From contig OZ020489.1 in NCBI GenBank assembly GCA_963971405.1, positions 33,823,047 through 33,887,046 on the forward strand: 64,000 bases of DNA. Direction: 5' to 3'. The stretch comes from Psococerastis gibbosa. Taxonomy: Eukaryota > Arthropoda > Insecta > Psocodea > Psocidae. A model generated the notes under the pieces. That model worked only from the letters and a program-made list of their open reading frames with translations. It made no database searches and was not told the DNA's origin. The position numbers and the translations under genes were made by a program. Of the stretch, positions 42,326 to 55,000 are shown in pieces. Positions within the stretch are counted from its first letter, which is position 1. Every line of letters begins with the position of its first letter.

Positions 42326-42487
42326 CAAGGCCGTAGCCAAGGGGGGGTTCAACCCCCCCCCCCCCGAAATAAAATGGCTTGATACTAGATTGAATCGGAT
42401 TGTGAGAGGAAAAATTAAAACCACTATGTAATATCCAATGAAATTTCTGACCCCCCCCCCCCCGAAAAAATCCTGGCTACGGCCTTG
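42326..42487. mobile_element. 162-bp hAT-like MITE with perfect 8-bp duplication
   Basis: Tips CAAGGCCGTAGCCAAGG / CTGGCTACGGCCTTG, flanked by CTGCTGTA on both sides (42318-42325 and 42488-42495). It carries two poly-C tracts. It lies about 0.5 kb upstream of the goliath-like first coding exon. Confidence 0.85.
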
Positions 42488-42895
42488 CTGCTGTATATCA
42501 ATAAATGATTGTTATTGGGGTTTTATTTGGTTATTATTGTTTTATGGCTTGATACTAGATAGAATCGGATTGTGAGAGGAAGAATAAAAACCACTATGTA
42601 ATATCCAATTAAATTTCTGAACCCCCCCCCCCCCCCCCCCAATGAAATGGCTTGATACTAGGTTGAATCGGAATGTGAGAGGAAAAATAAACCACTATGT
42701 AGTATCCAATTAAATTTCTGACCCCCCCCCCCCCCCCCCGAAAAAATCCTGGCTACGGCCTTGCTGCTGTATATCAATAAATGATTAATATTGGGGTTTT
42801 ATTCGGTTATTTTTGTTTTATGGCTTGATACTAGATAGAATCGGATTTTGAGAGGAAAAATAAAAACCACTATGTAATATCCAATGACATTTCTG
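42488..42895. repeat. Tandem amplification of the hAT-like MITE plus its flank
   Basis: The flank 'ctgctgtatatcaataaatg' recurs 276 bp downstream (42488 and 42764), and 'atggcttgatactag' appears at about 42373, 42544, 42647 and 42821. Units are partial and end at poly-C tracts, suggesting slippage or unequal exchange seeded by the homopolymers. Confidence 0.75.
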
Positions 42896-42935
42896 AATTT
42901 CTGGGTTTTTATTTGGTTATTTTTGTTTGTTTCAG

Positions 42936-43057
42936 ACAGGAGCTCAGTACAGATCGCGCGTCTGTAGGAGCTCGGGCTCACCATGATCCCTGTATATGTT
43001 TTTTCACTGCTTCTGGCTGTCGTAGCAGCCCGCTGTATGCCCGGCATGGAGTGGCAG
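42936..43057 (+). CDS. gol: First coding exon of the goliath-like gene (5' UTR plus signal peptide)
   Basis: A good acceptor (tttgtttcag) precedes 42936, so a further upstream non-coding exon exists. ATG at 42983 opens 25 codons ([18 protein letters not shown], then MPGMEWQ) ending in phase 0 at GTAAGG. Confidence 0.85.
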
Positions 43058-46000
43058 GTAAGGCACTGTAATATTTATTGACAATACCTTCAAAGAACTT
43101 GTACACAACACAACAATCTATACAGGTACGGATCCAGACCATTTTTTTTTTAGGGGGGGCTAGTTGTGGGTCAAAATAGGAAAAACATATGTAAGATCGA
43201 TTAAACCAGAGCGTAATAAATTAATTTACAATAGATGTATAAATTTTTTTTTTGGGGGGGGGCCGTATCCGTCCTTGAATCTATAGAGGTATACTGTCCA
43301 TCGTTTTAAGGCCCAACTGGACACCCCCTGGTCCCACTATCCGTTTTTATTTTCCACAAAGTGAAATATCATAGGAAATGCCAATCGTAGGGCTATCATT
43401 GAGAAATTATTAAACGAAGATTGACAATGGCAATTTGTACCTTTGAAAACGGAAGTCGTACTCTTGCCAAACCACAGCCTCTGGTTTTTTAAACCAGGGT
43501 GTTCTTCTTCTATCTTCTATTACCTGCAGAAGGCGATACTTTCGTTCCTCATGTTTCTTAACCGGCTTCTGTATCCATTCGCCTCCGAGCCTCAGCCTTA
43601 GGGACACGAATCTATGTTCAAACCCCCCCCTCTCCCCGAAATGAAATGGTTTGATACTACAATAGATAGAATCGGATTTTGAGAGGAAAAAAAAAACAAT
43701 AATAGGCAATGAAATTTCTAACCCCCCCCCCCCCCCCCCGAAAAAAAATCCTGGCTACGACCTTGCCTCAGCCTTAAAAGAAATATTCCTCTAGAACGGT
43801 TTGTGTCTGGAAAAATGTGTATCTATCTTAGTACCGGTGGTCCAAAAATTGGCTACTAACCGCAATATCCCAAATAGAGCACTCGTTCGGTTGTCGCTTT
43901 CCTGCGTTTTCTAAATAAATAAAAAATAAATAATGACTTTGTTCTATTACTAAGCCAACCTAGCGGAGTTAGGGCTATAAAGCCCTCTCTTACACTCAAC
44001 TAGGAAGGCCCGGGACCGTCTGCTTTACATGCCCACCGAAGCATGGCCAGAAAATGTAGCGAGTGTAGGACTCGAACCAACAACCTTTCGGGTGAAAGTC
44101 AGAGTCCGTACCGTACCACTACTCTACATGTCCTGACCTTTTCCTTTGTGCACCGCCAAATTTGGTTTGATTTACTTTGACTTACTATGACCAGGAATCG
44201 AGTTTGTACTGAATGATTTATCGACACTTAGGTGGCTGTTCCACTTGTCACGTTTTCTTCAATATTGATAATGTCTCTGACGGAAATATCACCAATGTTG
44301 CAATTATCTTTTTACACCTCATTCCACTTGTCATCAATAATTGACCATTTTTGTTTTCAATTTTTTCTAATTTTGTAAGTTTGCCCGCCATTTTTCTTTT
44401 AATTTTATAATCTATACAAGAAATTTTATGATTTTAATTATGAAATAATTCGTTCGTTCTAAAAAAAATTAATTACAATTATTTATCATCGCCATTGTTT
44501 AATTTTAGTTTGTTATTGTTTGCAAAGCGTGATTTTACTATATGATCATCGATCGATCAATTTTAACATGCGGAAGTTAAAATAGACAATGATATAGAGT
44601 AAAACAAAAATCTCATCACGCACAAATGACGGAATATTACACGTGGAATAGCCGTCTTAGAGTCACTCTCACCATGTGTCGGAAAGTGTATTTGGACGGA
44701 TATTAACATATCCAAATGCATAGCGCATCAATACTGTATCCGATTCGTATCCGTTTTCAGCAAGTTTTACGACATGATGCGAGTGGCCCTAAAAGGCTGA
44801 TATTAAACTTTCAATCTTATTGATTTCATTTCTGTTCATTGGCCCCTATTACACACTCGAATATTTATTCGACCCAATATTTATTCAGCCGAGAAATATT
44901 TGGAATGTTTACGTTGAAGTATGTACGATTTGAATCTGAATTTAGGTATTACACTTTCGAATTTTTCTTAAGATGGCCATTCACGAGGGCTCCAAACGGA
45001 CTCGCGCCAAGCCAAATGGCGCGTCCTGTTCCATTTAGAGGGGTCATCACGACTACACTGAACCAGTCCCTCCAAATCTTTCAAATTGTACAGTGTAAAA
45101 GTACCTCTTCCATATCGTCACACTGTACAAGTTGAAAGATTTGGAGCGACTCGTGATTTGGAGCGTAGTCGTGATGACCCCTCTAAATGGCGCTACCGCC
45201 AGATGGAACAGGACGCGCCATTTGGCTTGGCGCGAGTCCGTTTGGAGCCCTCGTGAATGGCCAGCTTTACACACTCGAATATTTATTCGACCCAATATTT
45301 ATTCAACCGAGAAATATTTGGAGTGCTTATGTTGAAGTATGTACGACTTGAATCTGAATTTAGGTATTACACTTTCGAATTTTTCTTAGACCCATATTTA
45401 TTGGATCGAATATTGTATTCGAGTGTGTAATAGGGGGGAATACGCATATCACTCGCTTCATATTTTTTTGAAAGAACTTTTTTTTTTAAATTGGTTTTAA
45501 GGGCGACTGCAAGGGCTTGCTTATACGCCCACCGAGTTAATTTGTGTTTCGATTGGATATATTAATATATTAATGGGTTACACTGCCCTTGTAAGATCTT
45601 TAGTTCCTCTTTATATGATGTGCAAAGCCGTTTTAATTCCACTGAATGGAACAAGCCATCAATGTTCTTCGTCACCTTCCCCCCCAGCAAGGGCAATTGC
45701 CATTTCGCTTCGTTCTGTTTTAGTGTTACTGGAATATCTTCCCGTGTTTATGCTTATCGTTTGTTTTTTGTTTACTACTCGGCGTAAGTATTTTTTCGGA
45801 CTTACCAGCTTGGTGGCTAACACCTTTGAAAGAACACTGTCCTTCATTTCAGGGTTTCATTTCAGGTGGCCGGTTCTTTTGACGAATTTGGTACCGACAG
45901 CTTTACCACCGCATATTTGAACGTCTCGTTCCAAGATGCTCTACAAAGGTTCCATAGCGTCAAGGCGGAAGCGGCCAAATTTGGGGATGGCCCTGCAGGA

Positions 46001-49000
46001 CCTGCCAGTGGCGTGCTCGTCCACGTAGTGTCCCCTTCGGGGAGCCACTCGGGCTGTGAGGCGCCACTGATGGCATCCTTTGGGCAGATTCCCATTTCGG
46101 AGCCATGGATTGCCCTCGTGCAGAGGGGACAGTGTAATTTTGAAGTTAAGGTAAGTTTGATCCTTTTTTTTAAAATATATTCTTTTTTTGAAGTGCCTCT
46201 TCTATCGAAGATTGGTGATCATCATGGCAATTGTAGTCTTGGTGACTATACTAGGAAAGTGGTATGCCGTTGCCTTCTGCATCTTTATGCCGTTGACACT
46301 TCATTGAGTTCCTCCGCCCCAGCCTCAGGACAAAAGACTAAAGAATGTCATCTTCAGAGAAGACTGTGTTTTTCATTTATCTTGGCTCAACTTCGGTTCT
46401 TTATCTGTTCAGTCGCCATTACACGCTTCCATCTTCATCACGAGTAGGTACAGATACGGGATTTTCGCGTCTTCCCCTCAGAGACCATTAGGCATTACTC
46501 AGAAGCTCAGCTGCTTTGAAGACAAAAAAATATGTAAAATGCAGTATTACGAAACTAGTTTGGATAAAACTAGAGCTCTTTATAAGAGAGATTTTGAATC
46601 ACTCTCTCCTACGATATTTTTCGGCCAATCAGAATTGGACACATCACAAGGCGTGCTCTGATTGGTAAAAAGAAGACGTGTCAATTGGCCGGATCCCTGA
46701 TTGGTCGAAAAAGACGTAGCAGATGGCATCAGAAATTTCGAAAATATCGCTGCATTCATACTATCCAACCTACTTTCAGAGTATTGGACCATTGCGCCAC
46801 TATTGTCAATTATGTGAATGCATCTTCAGACCACACAACTTCAGACAGTGCCTTTTTTTCTGATTTTCTGAGAGCCAAGGACTGTCTGGCCGATAAGTAT
46901 CCTCCTCCAGTTTAAGCCTGATAAAGCATCTGCCAATTCCTTCATAGCCGTGTGGTCATTAATCGTCGCAGCGGTACTCGGCAGTAGACCGTAAATAATT
47001 TGACACAGTCATTGAAGCAGAACATTTCAGCTCTAAGGCGCTTATTCCACCGACGTCAATAGTGATTATTGACATGGTATTGACGTGGTAGCAGACATTA
47101 AAGACAGTCTAAAAATGTCTGCTACCACGTCAATACCATGTCAATAATCACTATTGACGTCGGTGGAATAAGCGCCTTAGAAATAGGTAACTAGGCTAGG
47201 ACTCGGATTTGAACCTATGTGAAAGACCTACTCAAATAGATTCAGCAACTTACTCACGAGCCAAAAAGCCACAATGTCAGCGAATAGATAGTTGGAAAAG
47301 ATGCCCAAATTTATAATATGAAAAATGTTTTTTTGCTTTCCAATTTAAACGTAGTATAAGGAAAGCTTTGTAATGGCCGAAATGTTCGATTCCGGGATTT
47401 CAACGGATTTACTCGTTTTGACGTCCCAGGAACCCAAAAAAGTGGTTTTTACGAAATGTCTGTCTGTCTGTTCATCGATTTCCGGGCAAACTACTCGGTC
47501 GATTTTGATGAAATTTGGCATGTAAGTTTATAAAAATCTTACCTTGGGACCATTTTTATTTTGGACTAACTCAATTTGGGGGGGGGGGGGGTTTATTCTA
47601 AAAAAAACTCCAAAAAAACGTCTAAGAAAATTATTTCCAAAAAAACGGCTCTAACGATTTCTTTTAAATTCACATATATTGTAGTCGTTATTAATGTTAA
47701 TAAAATGCAGGGGGTCGCTTGCCCCTTGGTAGTTTGCTTCTGGGGGTAAAAAATAAAAATAACTAAATTTGAATGAAAAATGACTAAAAAATAATTTTTC
47801 TGGGAAACCTTCCTATCGATGATTTCTAACTTCAGGCATGGTTTAGGTGTTAATTGAGTAACGAAACCAAACAGGTTGCTTACCAAAAAAAAGTATTTGG
47901 TTTTGTGAAATTTTTTTTTTTAAATAAATGATAGAAAATTCACGCTCAAATGTTTTGCATGCCCTGCCATTATTACTGTGTGGTAATGTGTTGGTCTGAC
48001 CTATCTAAATTTACCTCACCTCCAGTGACGTAAGGCCACCCCCCCCCCCCCCGAGATCTGAGATATCCGAAATTTAGAAATGTAACCATATGGCAATTAT
48101 TTACCATGAAATTACTCATTTCCTCTATCTACTAATTGATAAATTGGAAAGCATGTTCAAGTAAACTCGAACCGGTTCTTATCTTTCACATCTGTCGTTA
48201 AAAAAATGAGTTTTAAAGGAAATATTAATATTAGAGGCAAATGGATGAGGCATCTTCTGAGGTACGAAGGGTTCCTCAAGAACATCATTGAGGGTATGGT
48301 TGAAGGCACCAACTCAAGAGGACGACAGTGGAAGGAGTGCCTTGAGGATGTCATGAAGGACCTAGGGTGCGACTCCTATAGAGTAATGAAAAAGACCGCA
48401 CAAAACAGACAAGAGTGGAGGAGAAAAATACAACATTTGCTGCAAACCAATCCCTAGATTGCAACTCAAGAAGAAGATTTATATTAGAGCTATCAATTCC
48501 TAAAATAAATGTTTCCTATGCTGATAGCGATTCGGCACCCTCATCATCCGTTTTTGTTTTACTAATCAAATTCCACGGCCAATAAATGTAAGTTAAATAA
48601 ATCAAAATGTAGATAAGCATTTCTTCTAAGAAATATGACCTAATTTGGTCCAATATTTCCTGTTACATCCATATTTTAATTAGTGTGACAGTTATCGTGA
48701 ATAGAAAGTATGACTGATATTCGGTATGAATTTTAATGTAGTTTATTACAAATATTTCAATTAAGCTATCGTTCATTTGCACAGTTAGGTCCATAGGCTG
48801 TATCTACATTTTGTTTCTAATACAATAATTAAAAAAGACTTTATTATTATGTGCAAGAAGAGTTCGCTGGATTTGACATTTGCTACGACAGCATTTAAGC
48901 AAATAAACTGCATTGTATTATATTAAACTATCAAATTTGGCACTTCAAGTTAATTTTCATGTCTTGCTAGAAAATTTCAAAAAATCATTCATTGCCAGTG

Positions 49001-52000
49001 GCAGTGCCATACAAACAATCGTAAGTTTGACGTCTTCCGAGATTTATGGATGTTACATATGCACTCCATTCGTTTCCCCCAACTAAAATAACAAATACTG
49101 TTGTAAAACACCTCTGCAAAAACCCCATTAAACATATTATCGGAACTCTTTGACCTCTGTGCTTTTTTGAATTGTTAGTCATGGGGAAAAAAGTCCTACC
49201 TTCAAATTTTCGTTTTTTAAATTAATAAAATAAAATAATGTTTTTGTTCTATTAATAATTGTTACTATTACTAATGCAATTATTGTAATATTATAACAGC
49301 ATACGATATATAATATATTGTTTACTTACTCGTAATGCTATTGCATAATGTTATACTATATTATTTATTAGTTCAATATTAAATTAATTTCAGCAGACAA
49401 ACACACACACAAAACACTCCTCTCACACTTGTATGTTTGTTATAAAATACCCCCAGACCGTACTTATTTTGGAAAGCTAAGAAGATATAATCCTACTGTA
49501 TATTGTATATTACTGTCCGCAATTCTTCATGAATGTGTTGATTTTTTATTTTGCAGGTGGAGAATGCTTTCCGTCAAAATGCTGTGGCTGTGATAGTTTA
49601 CAATGATAGGGAGTCTACCACACTCGATAAGATGAAGCTCAACTCAGGGTCTAGTAAGTTTCTTTTTGTATTTTCTTACAAAAATAAGGTATCACACAGG
49701 CATCAGCATCTCTAGTGTAGCTTACATGCTGAAGTTTGGCAGCAAAAGATTTGGGTCTTATTTAGGGATTATTCAAATATCCCTGTTCAGAAACCACCTT
49801 TCTTATCATTATTATAGTAGTAGTGCCCGGTCCTTCTATATTTTATATTCTATAATTATATACTGTATATGATATTATTATATATATTATACACATAATG
49901 TATGTCGATGGGCACGAGTCTGGACATTTTTTTTATTTTATTTTTTATTTTTTTATTTAATGGGGTACAGGGTGCACTTAAGCCTATTGGGCCTATTCTA
50001 CCCCTGCAACAAAGTATCTACATCGCTTCACTTCCTCGAGGCCTATCTCCCTCAGGAGAGCCAGGATCTTGAGGGGGTTTAGAAGCGGTAGGTCTTTTAC
50101 ATGTAACTGCGAGCTTCCCAAGCACTCTTCTTCGTGCAATTGCATAGCAGTGAAGGAGGATGTGCTCGGGGTCCTCCGTTCCTTCATTGCAGAATCTGCA
50201 AGCTCTAGACTCTCTGACACCTATGGTAGTCAGATGACCATTCTACATTGTAGTTGCAAAGCCCAGAGAGGTACACTGTAGTTGGTATACTGTAGCTGTC
50301 TCCCCAAGAGACTCCAAATATTTAACCCCAGGACCAAGGACACCAAGGCCTGTTCTTGGTTTTGTACGCCCCAGCCTAGAGCCATCAGTAAACCACTTGA
50401 TTGTGTGACTATTGAGAATTCCTGCTGGTTCGCAGTATTCTTTCTAACCTGACGCCATGGCCGGTGCACACCCAAAGGTCGCCTTTGGTCTCAGTGGTGA
50501 AAGGATTAGCCGCTAGATGTTTCCACTTTGCGTTGCCCAGGATAAGCCCGATCGGTTTCTTATCCACGGTTTTTATACCACGTGTATAAAAAGCGATCTT
50601 CGGGGAGGCTCGTTTCCTGTACCCCGAGTCTGGACATGCTGCGGCGTGCGGCGGCGACGCTGCTTCACCTCGCGTGACGCCCCGGCAGCCGACCGCTGTT
50701 TTTGCAGCCCGAGCAGTCTCGGTAAAGAACTGAAATGCACCGCCATATTCCAATGTGGCAACGGCCTTATACCATGTTGAATCCATTAGAGCAGAGCATC
50801 TTTCAAACTGCGGCAAACTTGGTAGTTTGCACAGCGTTGACAGGGGAACATGGTGGGACATGATAACACGCTGAGACTATACCAGTCAGTCTACGTGCGT
50901 GTCGAGTCCTGGTCACCTCCGATTTAATCGTGTGACTTTACCATATTCCCAAGTGGTTCGGAATCCACTATGATCAGGAGGTCCACCCTGTCTGTCAACT
51001 CCCCTTCTCCCCGAGGTGAACGAGTCTGCCCTTAGGGTGTCTCAAGTTAACAAACAGACTCATTCCCCCCGCCAGGCTGAGAGGGTTTCTTAAAGCAGAA
51101 ATGCCGAAAGCAGGCGTTGGAAACAACAACATATTCCCATGTGTGGCGGTGCCGTGACTTTTCGAGCGATCGTGCAAGCCACTCTATTGTCGAAAATATA
51201 GGTGCTCAACTACTGTTCTACTATGCACATATTATCTTATGTCATTTTTAGCGCTGGAGAGTGTGATTTAATGGCAATTGATTGAGTACCGTCAACTGTA
51301 GATATTTGCTGATGTCTACTGGGAATTATATGCATATTTCAAAATCATAGATGGCGGGGTTCTACTATGCACATATCGTATGTCATCTTTAGCGCAGGAG
51401 AGTGTGATTTAATGGCAGTTCCTTCATCAGTAGATATTTGCTGATTCTACGGGGAATTCTATGCATATTTCAAAATCAGAGATGGCGGGGTTCGAGGTTA
51501 ATGCTGAGAAATGAGGTTTGCAGCACTATTCCCCACGGTGGCAATGTATCGGCCGGTACGTAAATTAGCCGGTGGAAGGTGCAGACAAGGCTTCCGTCAC
51601 ACGGTAATGTTTATTAAGTAATGTATGAGCGGCCCGTATCCTGTTTCCCCTTCTTGCTGGCACCTGTCCAGTATTGTAGAATACACCGGAACAGGTCAAA
51701 TGAAATGAAAGACTAGGCTATGTTGATCATGGTCAGGACAAGTCGGGTAGTGGTACAGACTCCGACTTTCACCCGAAAGGTTGTTGGTTCGAGTCCCACA
51801 CTTGCTATATTTTCTGGCCATGAGCGCGTGTAAAGCAGGCCGGGTCTTCCTAGTTGAGTGTAATATAGTGCTTTCCGCTAATTTTCGCTCTTGGTATATG
51901 GTATGGAGGGATGGATGTTGGCCCAAGCTATGGAGAACAGAATTCCGATTTCGGTGGCAAGGTGGTAGTGTCCTTGTACTTGTGCAAGTACTGCAAGTAC

Positions 52001-55000
52001 CCATTAGGTTACTTAGCGAGGTGATTGAAGCGGCTTTGTTTAATTGTCCCGTTGATAAATATTGGCTGCCAACAGACAGACCGGCAGAAAGACATAAAAA
52101 CGTTAAAAAGAAAACATTTTTTATAGTTTTCCGGGACATCAAATCCGTTGGAATATCGAAACCGATAATTTCGACCATAACAAAGCTTATACTATGGCTT
52201 ATACTAACATATAAGTAGGAAAGCAATTACTATCTGGAAAAGACTACTGACAATTTTTAGTGTTTGCTCAAACCATTGAAGGAAAGACCGAAATTTAATT
52301 AAATATTAATAACAACTAGTTTCACAGTTGTAACAATTCATAGTCTTGGCAAAAGTACGAAATGCGGGGAAACTGGTGAAAGTCACAATTTTGGGTTGAT
52401 CGTTAAATGTTGCAATCGATTCAGACGCCAGCGACAATATTTTATCTCTCAGAAACAAGCAACGGGGATTGTATCAAAAATAATCTTAGGCCCTACTCTT
52501 ATTTTGTATCACACGTGTTTATAACTTTGCGATGCTGAGTTCATCAAATATCCAATTTCTTTAGACCTGTAATTGGGGTATTCACTGTGTTGGTAGAAAA
52601 GGGAAAAAGTGAAAATAGGAAAATAGAGAAATACCTCCGCCAACCATAGAAATAGAACAACCTAACCTAACTTACCTCCTAAGTTTCTTTGCCTTTGGCT
52701 ATTAACCTATGAACATCTGCTGTAGTCCACCTCTTGCCACATGTTTTTTTAAATATTAATTTCTGTCACAAAGCTCATTTTTTAAATAAAATAAAAATAA
52801 AATGCAAAGTTCAAAAGCTTCACGTACTATTGTATATCATAGGGTATTTTTAATTTTTTGTCTTTATTATTTATTGAACTTAACGGAGGACTAAAATTTC
52901 ACGCATTGTAAATTTCAAAGAGAAATGGCAGCACCAAAAAGTAAAAATTCCATATCATATTGTGTATGAAATAGTTCCCAACCACTTGAATAGACCAAAT
53001 CGTTATAAAAAATAAAAACTGACTGATTTTTGCTAGAACTGGGGCTGACTCAACATCAATGTTCCATACTCTCTAAATTGACTCTTTTGCAATTAGGCGA
53101 ATTCGTATTGTTAATTAATGAAGTTAATTTGAATAATATCGTAATGAGAACACTATCCGCTGTAAGCTATAAACCTTTCACCTAATTCATTTAAGGCAAT
53201 TAATCAAACCATTCTTCCTTGTTTTAATAGTAGACTCCAATTAATATTATTACTGTATTATTTGATGATAATTGTTGTTTTTGTAGATACCACTGATTAG
53301 CTCATTACCATATAATCGATCACACCTTCAGTCATGGTCAGGGACGCAGTTTACTAGAACCTGAATTACCTAATAACAAGGAACCTAAAACCGTACAAGA
53401 GTGTCAATTGAAGTAATGATAAACAAGCCAAAGATAATAAAATAAAATAGATGGCACCTAACCATAAGCTAACTAATGCTGATATCAATGAAATGTATAA
53501 GTGGGAATGCGGGGAAGTTGCAAAGATGGTCAAAGAAAATGTGACTGAGTTGGTTGTGTTTAGGGCTCTATATTAGACAGGTAATGTCATCCGCCATGTT
53601 GTATCCAAGTTAAGTCTTGTGTATAAGCCAAGCATTGGGTGTTTACCTATTTATTTTTTGAAATTTATCGTTGTATATTTATTTTTATTTAAAAAACGTG
53701 CTACCAAGTAGGGAAGTGTATAATAACAAATTAGTAAAACGTGTATTAGTTTTTTTGAATTTTTTACTTTTCTTACAATACTTACCATATAGGAAATGTG
53801 GGATACAACATGGCGGATGACAATACCCGGGTATATAGTGCCTTAGTTGTGTTACAACATAAAATAAGAAACTTATACTCTGAAGAGGATATGCTACGTA
53901 GAAATTTGGCCCCCCAAAATTAAATAGAAATTTTGGCTCATTCAAGTTGTTGAAGACTACTTCGTGTATCATATAAACGGGTATTTTTTTTTAAAAATTC
54001 CACGAAAAATTTAATATTTCTTATTATATGATGCATGAAGTAGTCTTCTACAACTTACATGAGCCAAATCTTTAATAACTTGCATTGTTAATTTAATAAA
54101 AAATAAAAAGTTAATAAAAACAACAAATTTTGGGTTGCTAATTCTCTACGTAGCATGTCCTCTTAAGCATTGCTGTAGACATACTTCAAAAAGTTATATA
54201 ATCGAAAATAGCGAAAGTTCGCCGGTGGCAAGTAGATACAGATCTCCCACATTCGAGTATACGAATTTTGTTGCATGCATTGTACAAGACTTTAAATATG
54301 ATGCCAAGAATGTGAAGTGCATCAGACTTGGCATTAATAACATTTGCATTCAGTTGCTAATTGTTAATAAAATATATATTACAACTATGCAGTACAATAA
54401 ATCATGGGATTTACCTCCTGCTAACTACACACTGCAGTGGCAAGTTCAGAGGGGGGGGGGGGCATGCCCCCCCCCCCCCGAGAAAAATTAGTGGACACTA
54501 TATAAAATAGGACATTCTAAACAAAAACCTTAGTATGGTAACATTTTTAAATTATAAATTTTACTGTTGTAAAAATCGTAAAACGCCACTATTATGAATT
54601 TATATTTTCAAATCTTTCTCCCGAGGGAGACCTCCGGACCCCCCTGTTTCCAGCAAAATGCGTATAAATTTAAGTGCGTATTTGTTTAAAAATCTATAAG
54701 CTACTTTACTTTTGTTAAAATGCGTAAAACCCCACTATTTTCCACTTATATTTTCAAATTTTTCCCCCGGGGGCGCCCCCCGGTCCCCCATTGCTACCTA
54801 TCGCATGGATTTTTCAAGTAATACGCTGTAGCTTAATGTGCCTCGTTTTGCTATAACAAACACATCAATTGCACAATCGCTAAAAATGCATTTGGCTTGG
54901 TAGGCTACACTTACTTTTCCCGAAATGGCTCCCTCCGGAAATCTGTCCTGGACCCGCCCTTGTCACACTGCCTGCCAGATTAGGTATATTTACCGTATAT

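Larger units (their letters stand above)
22260..42935. other. 20.7-kb repeat-rich spacer between divergent OFD1-like and goliath-like genes
   Basis: No host coding exon is seen. LINE tails, MITEs, a pogo/Tigger remnant, a 182-bp satellite and three ~830-bp TIR elements are listed separately. Stretches with nothing recognised: 24170-24970, 25120-25570, 26080-26860 (except poly-G near 26168), 27200-27400, 28500-28960, 29700-30430, 31381-31850, 32150-33160, 33750-34030, 35802-36230, 36380-37295, 38960-39720 and 40880-42320. A consensus splice donor (ctacaaag|gtaagtct, 22590-22605, + strand) could end a non-coding first exon, but this is untested. Confidence 0.6.

Noticed and set aside
45573-45920. 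115-codon + strand frame with hydrophobic stretches, ending over goliath-like exon 2
   Set aside because: It is in a different frame from exon 2 and crosses the clear acceptor at 45865; looks like chance.
50409-50861. 150-codon - strand frame
   Set aside because: It runs across the boundary of a SINE-B insertion and a truncated LINE, so it is a chimera of two repeats.
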